From positions 1-9,988 of the forward strand of contig JAEZHS010000234.1 of NCBI GenBank assembly GCA_023436825.1: a DNA stretch of 9,988 nucleotides, read 5' to 3'. The position numbers and the translations under genes were made by a program. Under the pieces are notes generated by a model. That model was given only the letters and a program-made list of their open reading frames with translations. It made no database searches and was not told the DNA's origin. This DNA is from Pseudomonadota bacterium (lineage in GTDB: Bacteria > Pseudomonadota > Alphaproteobacteria > Reyranellales > Reyranellaceae). This document shows, piece by piece, positions 1-7,326 of the stretch. Numbering within the stretch: position 1 is the first letter of the stretch; every line of letters starts with the position of its first letter.

Positions 1-16
1 GCGTAAGACGCCGACA

Positions 17-39
17 CCTCCCCAGCGAAGCTGGGGAGG
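17..39. repeat. Short palindrome (hairpin) upstream of tkt
   Basis: A perfect 10-bp inverted repeat, CCTCCCCAGC (17-26) and GCTGGGGAGG (30-39), encloses a GAA loop. No T-run follows, so it is not a typical Rho-independent terminator. Its outer stem CCTCCCCA/TGGGGAGG is the same as that of the hairpin at the far end of the window (9956-9986). This suggests a dispersed intergenic palindrome family rather than a tkt-specific signal. It may mark the end of the upstream transcription unit or form a structure in the tkt leader. Confidence 0.7.
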
Positions 40-45
40 AAGAGC

Positions 46-53
46 GGAGAGGA
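46..53 (+). promoter_or_regulatory. Ribosome binding site of tkt
   Basis: The purine-rich GGAGAGGA ends 5 bases before the ATG at 59 and is a good Shine-Dalgarno match, which supports that start. No convincing -35/-10 promoter is visible in the 58 bases before the gene, so the promoter may lie further upstream. Confidence 0.6.
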
Positions 54-58
54 AAAGC

Positions 59-2116
59 ATGACCCAGGACGACCTCGACCAACTCGCGATCAACACCATA
101 CGCACCCTGTCGATCGACGCGGTCCAGCAGGCGAAGTCGGGCCACCCCGGTACGCCGATGGCGCTGGCGCCGCTGGTCTACACGCTGTGGAACCGGGTCC
201 TGAACTTCGATCCGAAGGATCCGATCTGGCCGGGTCGCGACCGTTTCGTGCTGTCCAACGGCCATGCCTCGATGCTGCTGTGGTCGGTGCTGTTCCTGAC
301 GCGCACCCAGGCGGTGAACGCCGAATACGAGAACCTGGGCAAGCCCTCGGTCACGCTCGACGACATCCGCCATTTCCGCCAGCTCGACAGCAAGGCGCCG
401 GGTCATCCCGAGTATCACTGGGTGTCGGGGGTGGAGACGACGACGGGGCCGCTCGGGCAGGGCATCGCCACCAGCGTCGGCATGGCGATTGCCCGCAAGT
501 GGTTGGCCAGCCGCTACAACAAGCCGGGCTTCGATCTGTTCGACTACAACGTCTACGCCATCTGCGGCGACGGCTGCCTGATGGAGGGCGTGGGCTCGGA
601 AGCGGCATCGCTTGCCGGCCATCTCGAGCTCGACGACCTGTGCTGGATCTACGACAACAACCACATCACCATCGAAGGCAAGACCAGCATCACCTTCACC
701 GAGGACGTGGCGGCGCGCTTCCTCGCCTATCGCTGGAACGTGCTGCGCGTGGGCGACGCCAACGACCTCGGGCGCATCGAGGATGCGCTGGAGGTGTTTC
801 GCAAGACCAAGGGGCGGCCGACGCTGATCATCCTCGACAGCCACATCGGCTACGGCTCGCCGCACAAGATCGATACCGCGGCGGCGCACGGCGAGCCGTT
901 GGGCGAGGACGAAGTCAAGCTTACCAAGCGCGCCTACGACTGGCCGGAGGACGCGAAGTTCCTGGTGCCCGACGGCGTGATGGATGCCTTCGACAAGGGC
1001 ATCGGCGCGCGCGGCGCCGAGGCGCGCCGCCGCTGGGAGGCGTTGCTCGCTGATTACGCCAAGCAGTTCCCCGACCTTGCCCGCGAGATCGACCAGATGC
1101 AGCGCCGCGAGCTGCCGCAGGGCTGGGACCGCAACCTGCCGACCTTCAAGGCCGATCCCAAGGGCATCGCCGGACGCGACGCTTCGGGCGAGGTCCTGAA
1201 CGTGCTTGCCCAGAACGTCCCGTGGCTGCTGGGCGGCTCGGCCGATCTCGGCTCGTCGAACAAGACGACGCTGAAATTCGCCGGCGCCGGCGACTTCGAG
1301 CCGGGCACGCCGGGCGGCCGCAATTTCCATTTCGGCATCCGCGAGCACGCCATGGCGGCAATCGTGAACGGCATGTCGCTCTCCAAGCTCCGGGCCTTCG
1401 GTGCGACATTCTTCATCTTCAGCGACTATGCCCGGCCGGCAATCCGGCTGTCGGCGATCATGGAGCTGCCGACCATCTTCGTCTTCACGCATGACGCCAT
1501 GGGTGACGGCGAGGACGGACCCACGCACCAGCCGGTCGAGCAGCTCGTCTCGCTGCGCGCAGTGCCCGGCCTGGTGATGCTACGCCCGGCCGACGCCAAC
1601 GAGGTCACCGAGGCCTATCGCTACATCATGCAGCTGCGCCATCAGCCCGCGGCGCTCGCACTCTCACGCCAGCCGCTGCCGACCTTCGATCGCACGAAGT
1701 ACGCTCCGGCAGCGGGAGTCGCGAAAGGCGCCTATGTCATGGCCGACTCGACGGGCGGACCGCCCGAGATCATCCTGATCGCCTCGGGCAGCGAGGTCGC
1801 GCTGATCGTCCAGGCGCACGAGACCCTATCCGCGCGCGGCATCCGCTCGCGCGTGGTGTCGATGCCGTCATGGGACATCTTCGAGCACCAGCCGCAATCG
1901 TATCGCGAGCAGGTCCTGCCGCCCGGCGTGAAGACGCGCCTGGCGGTCGAGCAGGCATCGGCGCTGGGTTGGGAGCGCTATGTCGGCGACAATGGCCGCG
2001 TCATCGGCATGAAGGCCTTCGGCGCCTCGGCTCCGCTCAAGGAGCTGCAGCGCAAGTTCGGCTTCGAGCCGGAGAAGGTCGTCGAGGCTGCGCTGCAGAT
2101 GCTCGGACGCCAGTAG
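59..2116 (+). CDS. tkt: Transketolase
   Basis: Thiamine-diphosphate enzyme of the non-oxidative PPP. It moves two-carbon ketol units between xylulose-5-P and ribose-5-P or erythrose-4-P in the cytosol. The 685 residues carry the full set of family motifs: SGHPG (27-31), SNGHAS (66-71), TTTGPLGQG (127-135) and the ThDP/metal motif GDG (170-172) ending in DNN (199-201). The pyrimidine domain has FGIREHAM with the expected catalytic Glu429, followed by GPTHQP with His490 and then SRQ. It is slightly longer than the roughly 660 residues of E. coli TktA. Much of the excess is about 13 extra residues between LFLT (78-81) and FRQL (106-109). The ATG at 59 has a good ribosome binding site and gives a normal N-terminus. 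It is the first gene of the visible operon, 15 bases ahead of zwf. Family assignment is secure. Confidence 0.97.
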   Translation: MTQDDLDQLAINTIRTLSIDAVQQAKSGHPGTPMALAPLVYTLWNRVLNFDPKDPIWPGRDRFVLSNGHASMLLWSVLFLTRTQAVNAEYENLGKPSVTLDDIRHFRQLDSKAPGHPEYHWVSGVETTTGPLGQGIATSVGMAIARKWLASRYNKPGFDLFDYNVYAICGDGCLMEGVGSEAASLAGHLELDDLCWIYDNNHITIEGKTSITFTEDVAARFLAYRWNVLRVGDANDLGRIEDALEVFRKTKGRPTLIILDSHIGYGSPHKIDTAAAHGEPLGEDEVKLTKRAYDWPEDAKFLVPDGVMDAFDKGIGARGAEARRRWEALLADYAKQFPDLAREIDQMQRRELPQGWDRNLPTFKADPKGIAGRDASGEVLNVLAQNVPWLLGGSADLGSSNKTTLKFAGAGDFEPGTPGGRNFHFGIREHAMAAIVNGMSLSKLRAFGATFFIFSDYARPAIRLSAIMELPTIFVFTHDAMGDGEDGPTHQPVEQLVSLRAVPGLVMLRPADANEVTEAYRYIMQLRHQPAALALSRQPLPTFDRTKYAPAAGVAKGAYVMADSTGGPPEIILIASGSEVALIVQAHETLSARGIRSRVVSMPSWDIFEHQPQSYREQVLPPGVKTRLAVEQASALGWERYVGDNGRVIGMKAFGASAPLKELQRKFGFEPEKVVEAALQMLGRQ

Positions 2117-2131
2117 GATCGAGGGCAAGCC

Positions 2132-3709
2132 ATGTCGAACAAGGCGGATCCATCCAGGCCGGCGAAAGGGACGACGGTGCCGGTCGCGCCGGTCTGTACC
2201 ATGGTGATCTTCGGCGCCGCGGGCGATCTCACCAAGCGCCTGGTCACGCCGGCGCTCTACAACCTGGTTACCGCCAAACAATTGCCGGACGGATTCCGCA
2301 TGGTCGGCGTCGACCACCGCGACATGACCGTGGAGGAGTGGCGCAAAGGCCTCGGCGACATGATGAACGAGGCCGTCGCCAACCGCGGCGGGGAGTTCCA
2401 GGCCGACCATATCGACCAGGCCGCCTGGAAGTGGCTGACCGACCGCATGACGTATCTCGCGGGCGACTTCAACGATCCGCAGACCTATGTTCGCCTGCGC
2501 GAACATCTTGCGGAGGTCGACAAGAAGGTCGGCCCGGGGCGCACCGGCGCAGGCGGAAACCACCTGTTCTACCTCGCCGTTGCCGACCGCTTCTTCAGCA
2601 CCATCGTGGCGGCGCTCGGGACGGCTGAGATGGTGTCGGAACAGGATGGTCGTTGGCGGCGTGTCGTGATCGAGAAGCCGTTCGGCCACGACCTGCCGTC
2701 GGCCAAGGCGCTGAACGCCGCGATCCTGAAGACGCTGCAGGAGCATCAGATCTACCGGATGGACCATTTCCTCGGCAAGGAAACGGTCCAGAACATCATG
2801 GCCTTGCGCTTCGCCAACGGCCTGTTCGAGCCGCTGTGGAACCGCGAGCACATCGATCACATCCAGATCACCGCCGCCGAGACGGTGGGTGTCGAGCGCC
2901 GCGGCAAGTTCTACGAAGGGACCGGGGCGTTGCGCGACATGGTGCCCAACCACCTGTTCCAGTTGCTGTCGCTGACCGCCATGGAACCGCCGATCTCGTT
3001 CGATGCCGAGGCCGTTCGGGACAAGAAGGCGGAGGTCGTCCAGGCGATCCGTCCGCCCGCCGCCGGCAGGGCGCTGAGGGACGCCGTGCGCGGCCAGTAT
3101 GACGCCGGCACCGTGTTGGGCGAGGCCGTCCAGGCCTATCGCCGCGAGCCCGATGTCGCCGCCCAGTCGACCACCGAGACCTACGTCGCGTGGCGGCTCA
3201 AGATCGACAACTGGCGCTGGGCCGGCGTGCCGTTCTACCTGCGCACCGGCAAGTACCTGAAGACCCGGCGGACGGAGGTCGCCATCCGGTTCCACCAGGC
3301 GCCCTATACGTTGTTTCGCGGCACGCAGGTGGAGCGGATGAATCCCAACTGGATGATCCTCCGGATCCAGCCGGACGAAGGCATCTCGCTGCAGTTCGCC
3401 GCCAAGCGGCCGGGCCCCACCGTGACGCTGGGCAATGTCAGCATGGACTTCGCCTACAAGACCTACTTCGACATGGCCCCCAGCACGGGCTACGAGACAC
3501 TGCTCTATGACTGCATGATCGGAGATGCGACCTTGTTCCAACGCGCTGACAATATCGAAGCCGGCTGGCGCGCCGTGCAGCCCATCCTCGATGCATGGGC
3601 CGCCCATCCGGCCAAGGATTTTCCCAACTACGCCGCCGGCAGCGATGGTCCCGCGTCGGCGGACGAGCTGCTGGCGCGCAGCGGCCGGACCTGGCGTCCT
3701 CTGGGTTGA
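2132..3709 (+). CDS. zwf: Glucose-6-phosphate 1-dehydrogenase
   Basis: Catalyses the first step of the oxidative PPP, glucose-6-P plus NAD(P)+ to 6-phosphogluconolactone. The 525-residue protein has an N-terminal Rossmann fold with the dinucleotide motif FGAAGDLTKR (27-36). The substrate-binding signature RMDHFLGKE spans 209-217 and includes Asp211, His212 and Lys216. The segment GALRDMVPNH ends in His274, which corresponds to the family's catalytic base. It is a little longer than the usual 480-510 residues, mostly through a polar N-terminal extension of about 20 residues. The next ATG (2201) lies inside the first beta strand and cannot be the start. The ATG at 2132 is preceded by GAGGG with a 6-base spacer. 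It sits 15 bases after tkt and 9 bases before the HAD gene. NADP versus NAD preference cannot be read with confidence from sequence alone. Confidence 0.97.
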   Translation: MSNKADPSRPAKGTTVPVAPVCTMVIFGAAGDLTKRLVTPALYNLVTAKQLPDGFRMVGVDHRDMTVEEWRKGLGDMMNEAVANRGGEFQADHIDQAAWKWLTDRMTYLAGDFNDPQTYVRLREHLAEVDKKVGPGRTGAGGNHLFYLAVADRFFSTIVAALGTAEMVSEQDGRWRRVVIEKPFGHDLPSAKALNAAILKTLQEHQIYRMDHFLGKETVQNIMALRFANGLFEPLWNREHIDHIQITAAETVGVERRGKFYEGTGALRDMVPNHLFQLLSLTAMEPPISFDAEAVRDKKAEVVQAIRPPAAGRALRDAVRGQYDAGTVLGEAVQAYRREPDVAAQSTTETYVAWRLKIDNWRWAGVPFYLRTGKYLKTRRTEVAIRFHQAPYTLFRGTQVERMNPNWMILRIQPDEGISLQFAAKRPGPTVTLGNVSMDFAYKTYFDMAPSTGYETLLYDCMIGDATLFQRADNIEAGWRAVQPILDAWAAHPAKDFPNYAAGSDGPASADELLARSGRTWRPLG

Positions 3710-3718
3710 GCGAGGGCC

Positions 3719-4534
3719 ATGACGGAAAAAAGAAAGATCTCGCTGGTGCTGTCCGACGTCGACGGCACCCTGGTCGACGAGCACAAGGTCCTGACCGAGC
3801 GCGCCCGGGCCGCCGTGCGCAAGCTGCACGAGGCCGGCATCCGCTTCGCGCTCACCAGCGGCCGGCCGCCGCTCGGCATGGCCATGCTGCTGGATGCGCT
3901 CGCTCTCGACACGCCCATCGCCGGCTTCAACGGCGGGCTGTTCATCAAGCCCGACCGCAGCATCCTCGAGCAGAAGACGCTGCCCGAGGCCGTCGCCGCC
4001 GAGGCCCTCGAGCTGATCCGCAAGGCCGGCCTCGACCCGTGGGTCTATCGCGGCAACGACTGGCTGGTCGGCAAGGCCGATGGGCCGCACGTCAAGCACG
4101 AGGCCTGGACCGTCAAGTTCGAGCCCAAGGTCGTGGCCGATGTCGGCGCCCGGCTCGACCAGGTCGCCAAGATCGTGGGCGTCAGCGACGACCTCGATAA
4201 GGTCCGGCGCTGCGAGGCCGATGCCCGTGCGGCATTCGCCGGCCGCGCCACGGCAAACCGCTCGCAGCCCTACTATCTGGACGTCACGCACCAGGACGCG
4301 AACAAGGGAGCGGTCGTGGACTTCCTGTCGAGCCATCTCGGCGTGCCCGCGGCCGAGATCGCCCCTATCGGCGATCAGCCGACCGACGTGCCGATGTTGA
4401 AGAAGTCCGGCTTCAGCATCGCGATGGGCAATGCCCCCGACGAGGTCAAGAAGCTGGCGCTCGCCACGACCGATTCCTACAACGACGAAGGGTTCGCCAA
4501 GGCCATGGAACGCTTGATCCTGGGCGAGTCATGA
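3719..4534 (+). CDS. Cof-type HAD-IIB family phosphatase, substrate unknown
   Basis: A 271-residue cytosolic HAD-superfamily hydrolase with the C2B cap arrangement of Cof/YbhA/YidA-type sugar-phosphate phosphatases. Motif I is DVDGT (13-17) with nucleophile Asp13 and acid/base Asp15. Motif II is LTSGRPP (45-51). The motif III lysine is Lys196 in NKG. Motif IV reads GDQPTD with Asp219 and Asp223, where most Cof proteins have GDxxND, so Thr222 replaces the usual Asn. All catalytic residues are present, so activity is expected. The start is 9 bases after the zwf stop. The only purine run (GAGGG) is just 2 bases from the ATG, which suggests translational coupling to zwf. The stop overlaps the first possible pgl start as ATGA. 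The tight packing implies a job linked to sugar phosphates, for example removing a side product, but the substrate is not evident. Confidence 0.9.
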   Translation: MTEKRKISLVLSDVDGTLVDEHKVLTERARAAVRKLHEAGIRFALTSGRPPLGMAMLLDALALDTPIAGFNGGLFIKPDRSILEQKTLPEAVAAEALELIRKAGLDPWVYRGNDWLVGKADGPHVKHEAWTVKFEPKVVADVGARLDQVAKIVGVSDDLDKVRRCEADARAAFAGRATANRSQPYYLDVTHQDANKGAVVDFLSSHLGVPAAEIAPIGDQPTDVPMLKKSGFSIAMGNAPDEVKKLALATTDSYNDEGFAKAMERLILGES

Positions 4535-5268
4535 GCGAGGGCGACATGCGCATCGAGACACTGGACGATCCCGCGGCGCTTGCCCGCCATGTCGCCGAGT
4601 GGATGACCGCGACCGCGCTTGCCGCCCTACGGAGATCAGGGGGCGCCTTCCGTGTCTCGCTGTCGGGCGGTTCGACGCCGCGGGCGCTCTACGGCCTGCT
4701 GGCGTCCGACGCCTTCGTCCGTCGTTTCCCCTGGGAGCGCGTCTCCTGGTACTGGGGCGACGAGCGCTTCGTGCCGCACGACCATCCGGAGAGCAACTAC
4801 CGGATGACCCGCGAGGCGATGCTGTCCAAGGCGCCGGTGCCGCCGGCGAACGTCCATCCCGTGCCGGCGGACGGAACCCCTGACGACGCAGCCCTGCGCT
4901 ACGAGCGGACCTTGCAGGCGGCCTATGGCGCGGCGACGCTGGATCCATCGCGGCCGCTGTTCGACATCACCCTGCTGGGGCTCGGACCGGACGGCCACAC
5001 CGCCTCGCTGCTGCCGGGCGAGCCGGTGCTCGAGGAGCGCAAGCGCTGGGTCGCCGCCGTATCGCACGGCCGGCCGGAAGTGCGCATCACCATGACCTAT
5101 CCCGTGATCGACAGCAGCCGGCACGTCGCGTTCCTGGTGGCGGGCAAGGAGAAGGCGACCATGCTCGAGACGATCCGTGCCGGCGGCAGCACCGTGCCGG
5201 CGGCGCGCGTGAAGCCGATCGGCGAGCTGATCTGGTTCGTCGACCGCGCCGCGGCCGGGGAGGGGTAG
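4531..5268 (+). CDS. pgl: 6-phosphogluconolactonase
   Basis: Hydrolyses 6-phosphogluconolactone, the Zwf product, to 6-phosphogluconate. At 245 residues it has normal length for the NagB-like Pgl (DevB) family. Visible motifs are SLSGGSTP (43-50) for phosphate binding, WGDERFVP, SNYRM, and the lactonase signature LGLGPDGHTASL with Asp154 and His156. The conserved C-terminal region contains AGKEKA. The first ATG (4531) overlaps the HAD stop as ATGA. A second in-frame ATG at 4546 has GAGGG (4537-4541) 4 bases upstream and would begin MRIETLDDP, also a natural N-terminus, so the protein could be five residues shorter. It is followed by a structured intergenic region that separates it from rpe. 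Confidence 0.95.
   Translation: MSEGDMRIETLDDPAALARHVAEWMTATALAALRRSGGAFRVSLSGGSTPRALYGLLASDAFVRRFPWERVSWYWGDERFVPHDHPESNYRMTREAMLSKAPVPPANVHPVPADGTPDDAALRYERTLQAAYGAATLDPSRPLFDITLLGLGPDGHTASLLPGEPVLEERKRWVAAVSHGRPEVRITMTYPVIDSSRHVAFLVAGKEKATMLETIRAGGSTVPAARVKPIGELIWFVDRAAAGEG
4537..4541 (+). promoter_or_regulatory. Possible ribosome binding site for an internal pgl start
   Basis: GAGGG lies 4 bases before the in-frame ATG at 4546. The overlapping ATG at 4531 has only a weak GGGCGAG run before it. Initiation at 4546 would leave an 11-base gap after the HAD gene instead of an overlap. The two options differ by only five residues. Confidence 0.35.
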
Positions 5269-5280
5269 TCCGATGCCTCG

Positions 5281-5381
5281 CTCATGGTCTTCCGGACCGC
5301 GAGCCTCCGGCTCGCTCATGGGACCGCAGTCACATGCGCGTCTGAGCGAGCCGGAGGGCTCGCGGTCCGGAAGAGCATGAG
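5281..5381. repeat. Large inverted repeat (REP/BIME-like pair) between pgl and rpe
   Basis: The arms 5281-5318 and 5343-5381 are inverted copies of each other. Pairing base by base gives 37 of 38 matches, with one mismatch (G5287 opposite G5375) and one bulged G near 5356. A 24-base spacer lies between them. Each arm also contains a smaller hairpin: GCGAGCC/GGCTCGC at 5299-5315 with loop TCC, and at 5346-5363 with loop GGAG. Two palindromic units in head-to-head orientation is the layout of bacterial interspersed mosaic (REP) elements. No T-run follows, so simple Rho-independent termination is unlikely. The transcript would fold very stably and could protect the upstream mRNA 3' end or lower rpe expression. 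The right arm ends inside the presumed rpe ribosome binding site. Confidence 0.85.
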
Positions 5382-5383
5382 GT
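5378..5383 (+). promoter_or_regulatory. Probable rpe ribosome binding site at the edge of the inverted repeat
   Basis: TGAGGT is the only Shine-Dalgarno-like run before rpe. Its GAGG core (5379-5382) is 4 bases from the TTG at 5387 and 13 bases from the ATG at 5396, so neither spacing is ideal. Bases 5379-5381 pair with 5281-5283 in the long hairpin, so the structure could partly hide the site. Confidence 0.45.
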
Positions 5384-5386
5384 CAT

Positions 5387-6082
5387 TTGACGATCATGCC
5401 CGCCTCCATCCTCATCGCCCCGTCGGTCCTGTCGGCCGACTTCGCGCGCCTGGGTGAGGAGGTACGCGCCGTCGAGGCGGCCGGCGCCGACTGGATCCAT
5501 GTCGATGTCATGGACGGCCGTTTCGTGCCCAACATCACCATCGGGCCGGTCGTGGTGAAGGCCATCCGCCGCTCGACGACCAGGCCCCTCAACGTCCATC
5601 TGATGATGGTCGAGCCCGAACGCTACCTCTCGGCGTTCGCCGACGCCGGCGCCGACCATCTGCTGGTCCAGGCCGAACCGGGCTCGACCATCCACCTGCA
5701 CCGCGTGCTGTCGCAGATCCGAGCGCTCGGCAAGAAGGCGGGGGTGGTGCTCGATCCGGCGAGCCCGCCCGAGCTCATCGAATATGTGCTGCATCTCTGC
5801 GACATCATCCTGGTGATGACGGTCAATCCGGGCTTCGGCGGCCAGAGCTTCCTGCCGGAGATGCTGCCCAAGATCAGGCGCCTGCGCGCGATGTGTGCGG
5901 AGCGCGGCCTCACGCCGGTGATCGAGGTCGACGGCGGCGAGAACGCCGAGACCGCCGGACTAGCCGCCGCGGCGGGCGCGACGGCGATCGTGGCGGGCTC
6001 GGCGATCTTCGGCGCCAAGGACTACAAGGCCGCCATCTCGGCCATCCGCGCCAGTGCGCTGGCGGGGCTGGGCAAGGGATGA
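5387..6082 (+). CDS. rpe: Ribulose-phosphate 3-epimerase
   Basis: Interconverts ribulose-5-P and xylulose-5-P, supplying Tkt with its ketose donor. It is a (beta/alpha)8-barrel metalloenzyme. Counting from the ATG at 5396 (228 residues), the metal ligands expected in the family are all present: His35 and Asp37 in HVDVMDG, His68 in NVHLMM, and Asp179 in EVDGG. The phosphate-loop segments VNPGFGGQ and AGSAIFG are also present. Two starts are possible. TTG at 5387 adds three residues and is nearer the GAGG. ATG at 5396 gives [16 protein letters not shown], close to typical homologues. I favour the ATG on homology, but the ribosome-site spacing is ambiguous. The stop overlaps the next gene as ATGA, so rpe and rpiA-gntK are probably translationally coupled. 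Confidence 0.95.
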   Translation: MTIMPASILIAPSVLSADFARLGEEVRAVEAAGADWIHVDVMDGRFVPNITIGPVVVKAIRRSTTRPLNVHLMMVEPERYLSAFADAGADHLLVQAEPGSTIHLHRVLSQIRALGKKAGVVLDPASPPELIEYVLHLCDIILVMTVNPGFGGQSFLPEMLPKIRRLRAMCAERGLTPVIEVDGGENAETAGLAAAAGATAIVAGSAIFGAKDYKAAISAIRASALAGLGKG

Positions 6083-7326
6083 GCGCGGGAACGCCTGTGG
6101 CCGGTGCCGACCGCGACGTGCTCAAGCGCGCCGCGGCGGAGGCGGCGGTGGCGCTGGTCCAGGACGACATGGTCGTCGGCCTCGGCACCGGCTCGACGGC
6201 GAGCTTCGCCGTCGAGGCCCTCGGACGACGCCATCGCGAAGGCCTGCGCTTCGTCGGGATCGCGACGTCGGAGCGGACGGCGGCGCAGGCGAAGGCGGCG
6301 GGCATTCCGCTGACGACGTTCGCCGAGCATCGCATGATCGACCTCACGATCGACGGCGCGGACGAGGTGGAGCAGGGCACGCTCAACCTGATCAAGGGGC
6401 TGGGCGGCGCTTTGCTGCGCGAGAAGATCGTCGCCGCGGCGAGCCGGCGGCTGGCGATCGTCGTCGACGGCGCCAAGCTGGTCACGCGCCTGGGCACGCA
6501 CGCGCCGGTCCCCGTCGAAGTCGTGCCGTTCGGCCTGGAAGCCACCCGCGAGGCGCTCGAGGTGCTGGGCGCGAGCGCGCGATTGCGCCTCGCCCCGTCG
6601 GGCCAGCCGTTCGTCACCGACGGCGGCAACCGCATCCTCGACTGCGGCTTTTCCGCCATCGCCGATCCGGCCCGGCTGGAGGAGCGCATCCGCCGCGTCG
6701 TCGGCGTGATCGAATGCGGCCTGTTCGTCGGCCGGGCGCACATGGTCTTCGTCGCCGATGCCGCGGGCGTGCGCCGGCTCGACAGTCCGCATCTGCATCG
6801 CGGCAGCCCGCCGGTGCTGGTCGTCATGGGAGTGTCGGGCGTCGGCAAGTCGACGATCGCCAGGGAGCTTGCGGCCCGCCTCGGTTGGACGTTCGAGGAA
6901 GGGGACACCCTGCATCCCGAAGCCAACGTCGCCAAGATGCATGCCGGCATTCCCTTGACCGACGCCGACCGCCAGCCCTGGCTTGAAAGCATTGCGGCGT
7001 GGATCGACGGCCGGCGCGCAGCCCGGCAGCCGGGCATCATCACCTGCTCCGCGCTCAAGCGGTCGTACCGCGACGTCGTCATCGGCGATCGCGCGGAAGT
7101 CCGGCTGGTCTATCTGCGCGGCGGTCGCGACCTCATTGCCGAGCGGCTGTCGGGTCGCAGCGGCCATTTCATGCCTGCAAGCCTGCTGCAGAGCCAGATC
7201 GACACGCTGGAGGAACCGGCTGCCGACGAGGATCCCCTGACCGTCGATGTCGGCCCGCCGGCGGGCGAGGTCGCGGACGAGATCATTCGCCTGCTCGGTG
7301 GATCGAGCGATGCCGGCCATACCTGA
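6079..7326 (+). CDS. rpiA-gntK: Fusion protein: ribose-5-phosphate isomerase A + gluconokinase
   Basis: One 415-residue frame encodes two complete enzymes. Residues 1-234 are RpiA (ribose-5-P/ribulose-5-P isomerase): GLGTGST (34-40), DGADE (92-96), Lys106 and Glu115 in the segment [13 protein letters not shown], and a C-terminus ending near DAAGVRRLD. After a linker of about 11 residues (235-245, [10 protein letters not shown]), residues 246-415 form a GntK-type gluconokinase (gluconate + ATP to 6-phosphogluconate). It shows the P-loop GVSGVGKS (251-258), EGDTLHP (274-280), [21 protein letters not shown] (323-332) and GHFMP (362-366). Separate RpiA is normally about 220-235 residues and GntK about 165-180, so both halves are full length. 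The ATG at 6079 overlaps the rpe stop. No stop lies between the domains and all key residues seem intact. Both activities are therefore expected in one polypeptide, which is an inference until tested. Confidence 0.93.
   Translation: MSAGTPVAGADRDVLKRAAAEAAVALVQDDMVVGLGTGSTASFAVEALGRRHREGLRFVGIATSERTAAQAKAAGIPLTTFAEHRMIDLTIDGADEVEQGTLNLIKGLGGALLREKIVAAASRRLAIVVDGAKLVTRLGTHAPVPVEVVPFGLEATREALEVLGASARLRLAPSGQPFVTDGGNRILDCGFSAIADPARLEERIRRVVGVIECGLFVGRAHMVFVADAAGVRRLDSPHLHRGSPPVLVVMGVSGVGKSTIARELAARLGWTFEEGDTLHPEANVAKMHAGIPLTDADRQPWLESIAAWIDGRRAARQPGIITCSALKRSYRDVVIGDRAEVRLVYLRGGRDLIAERLSGRSGHFMPASLLQSQIDTLEEPAADEDPLTVDVGPPAGEVADEIIRLLGGSSDAGHT
6781..6813 (+). other. Linker joining the RpiA and gluconokinase domains
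   Basis: These 33 bases encode [11 protein letters not shown], between the last recognisable RpiA strand and the first beta strand of the kinase (VLVVMGVSG). None of the 11 codons is a single substitution away from a stop, so a miscalled stop codon would not easily explain the join. A GTG at 6814 and an ATG at 6826 are in frame but lack a Shine-Dalgarno-like sequence. The ATG would also remove the strand before the P-loop, so a separate kinase start looks unlikely. Confidence 0.75.

Noticed and set aside
187..1053. A 288-codon + strand frame inside tkt
   Set aside because: It overlaps confident transketolase sequence in another frame, has a biased Arg/Gly/Ala composition and shows no motifs.
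1868..4336. An 822-codon open frame on the - strand opposite the end of tkt, zwf and most of the HAD gene
   Set aside because: It spans several confident + strand genes and its translation is low-complexity, rich in Gly, Arg, Ala, Asp and His, with no domain. It is a by-product of high GC content.
5893..6078. Upstream extension of the rpiA-gntK frame into rpe
   Set aside because: The extra residues are an Arg/Gly-rich shadow of rpe. The ATG at 6079 gives a normal RpiA N-terminus and overlaps the rpe stop in the usual ATGA manner.
7247..7309. N-terminal extension of the glucosidase from the ATG at 7247
   Set aside because: The added 21 residues are an Arg-rich out-of-frame reading of the kinase C-terminus. 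The ATG at 7310 has a ribosome binding site and a family-like N-terminus.
6814..7326. A separate gluconokinase gene starting at GTG 6814 or ATG 6826
   Set aside because: No ribosome binding site precedes either codon, the ATG would cut off the strand leading into the P-loop, and no stop ends rpiA before it. Internal initiation is not excluded but has no positive support.
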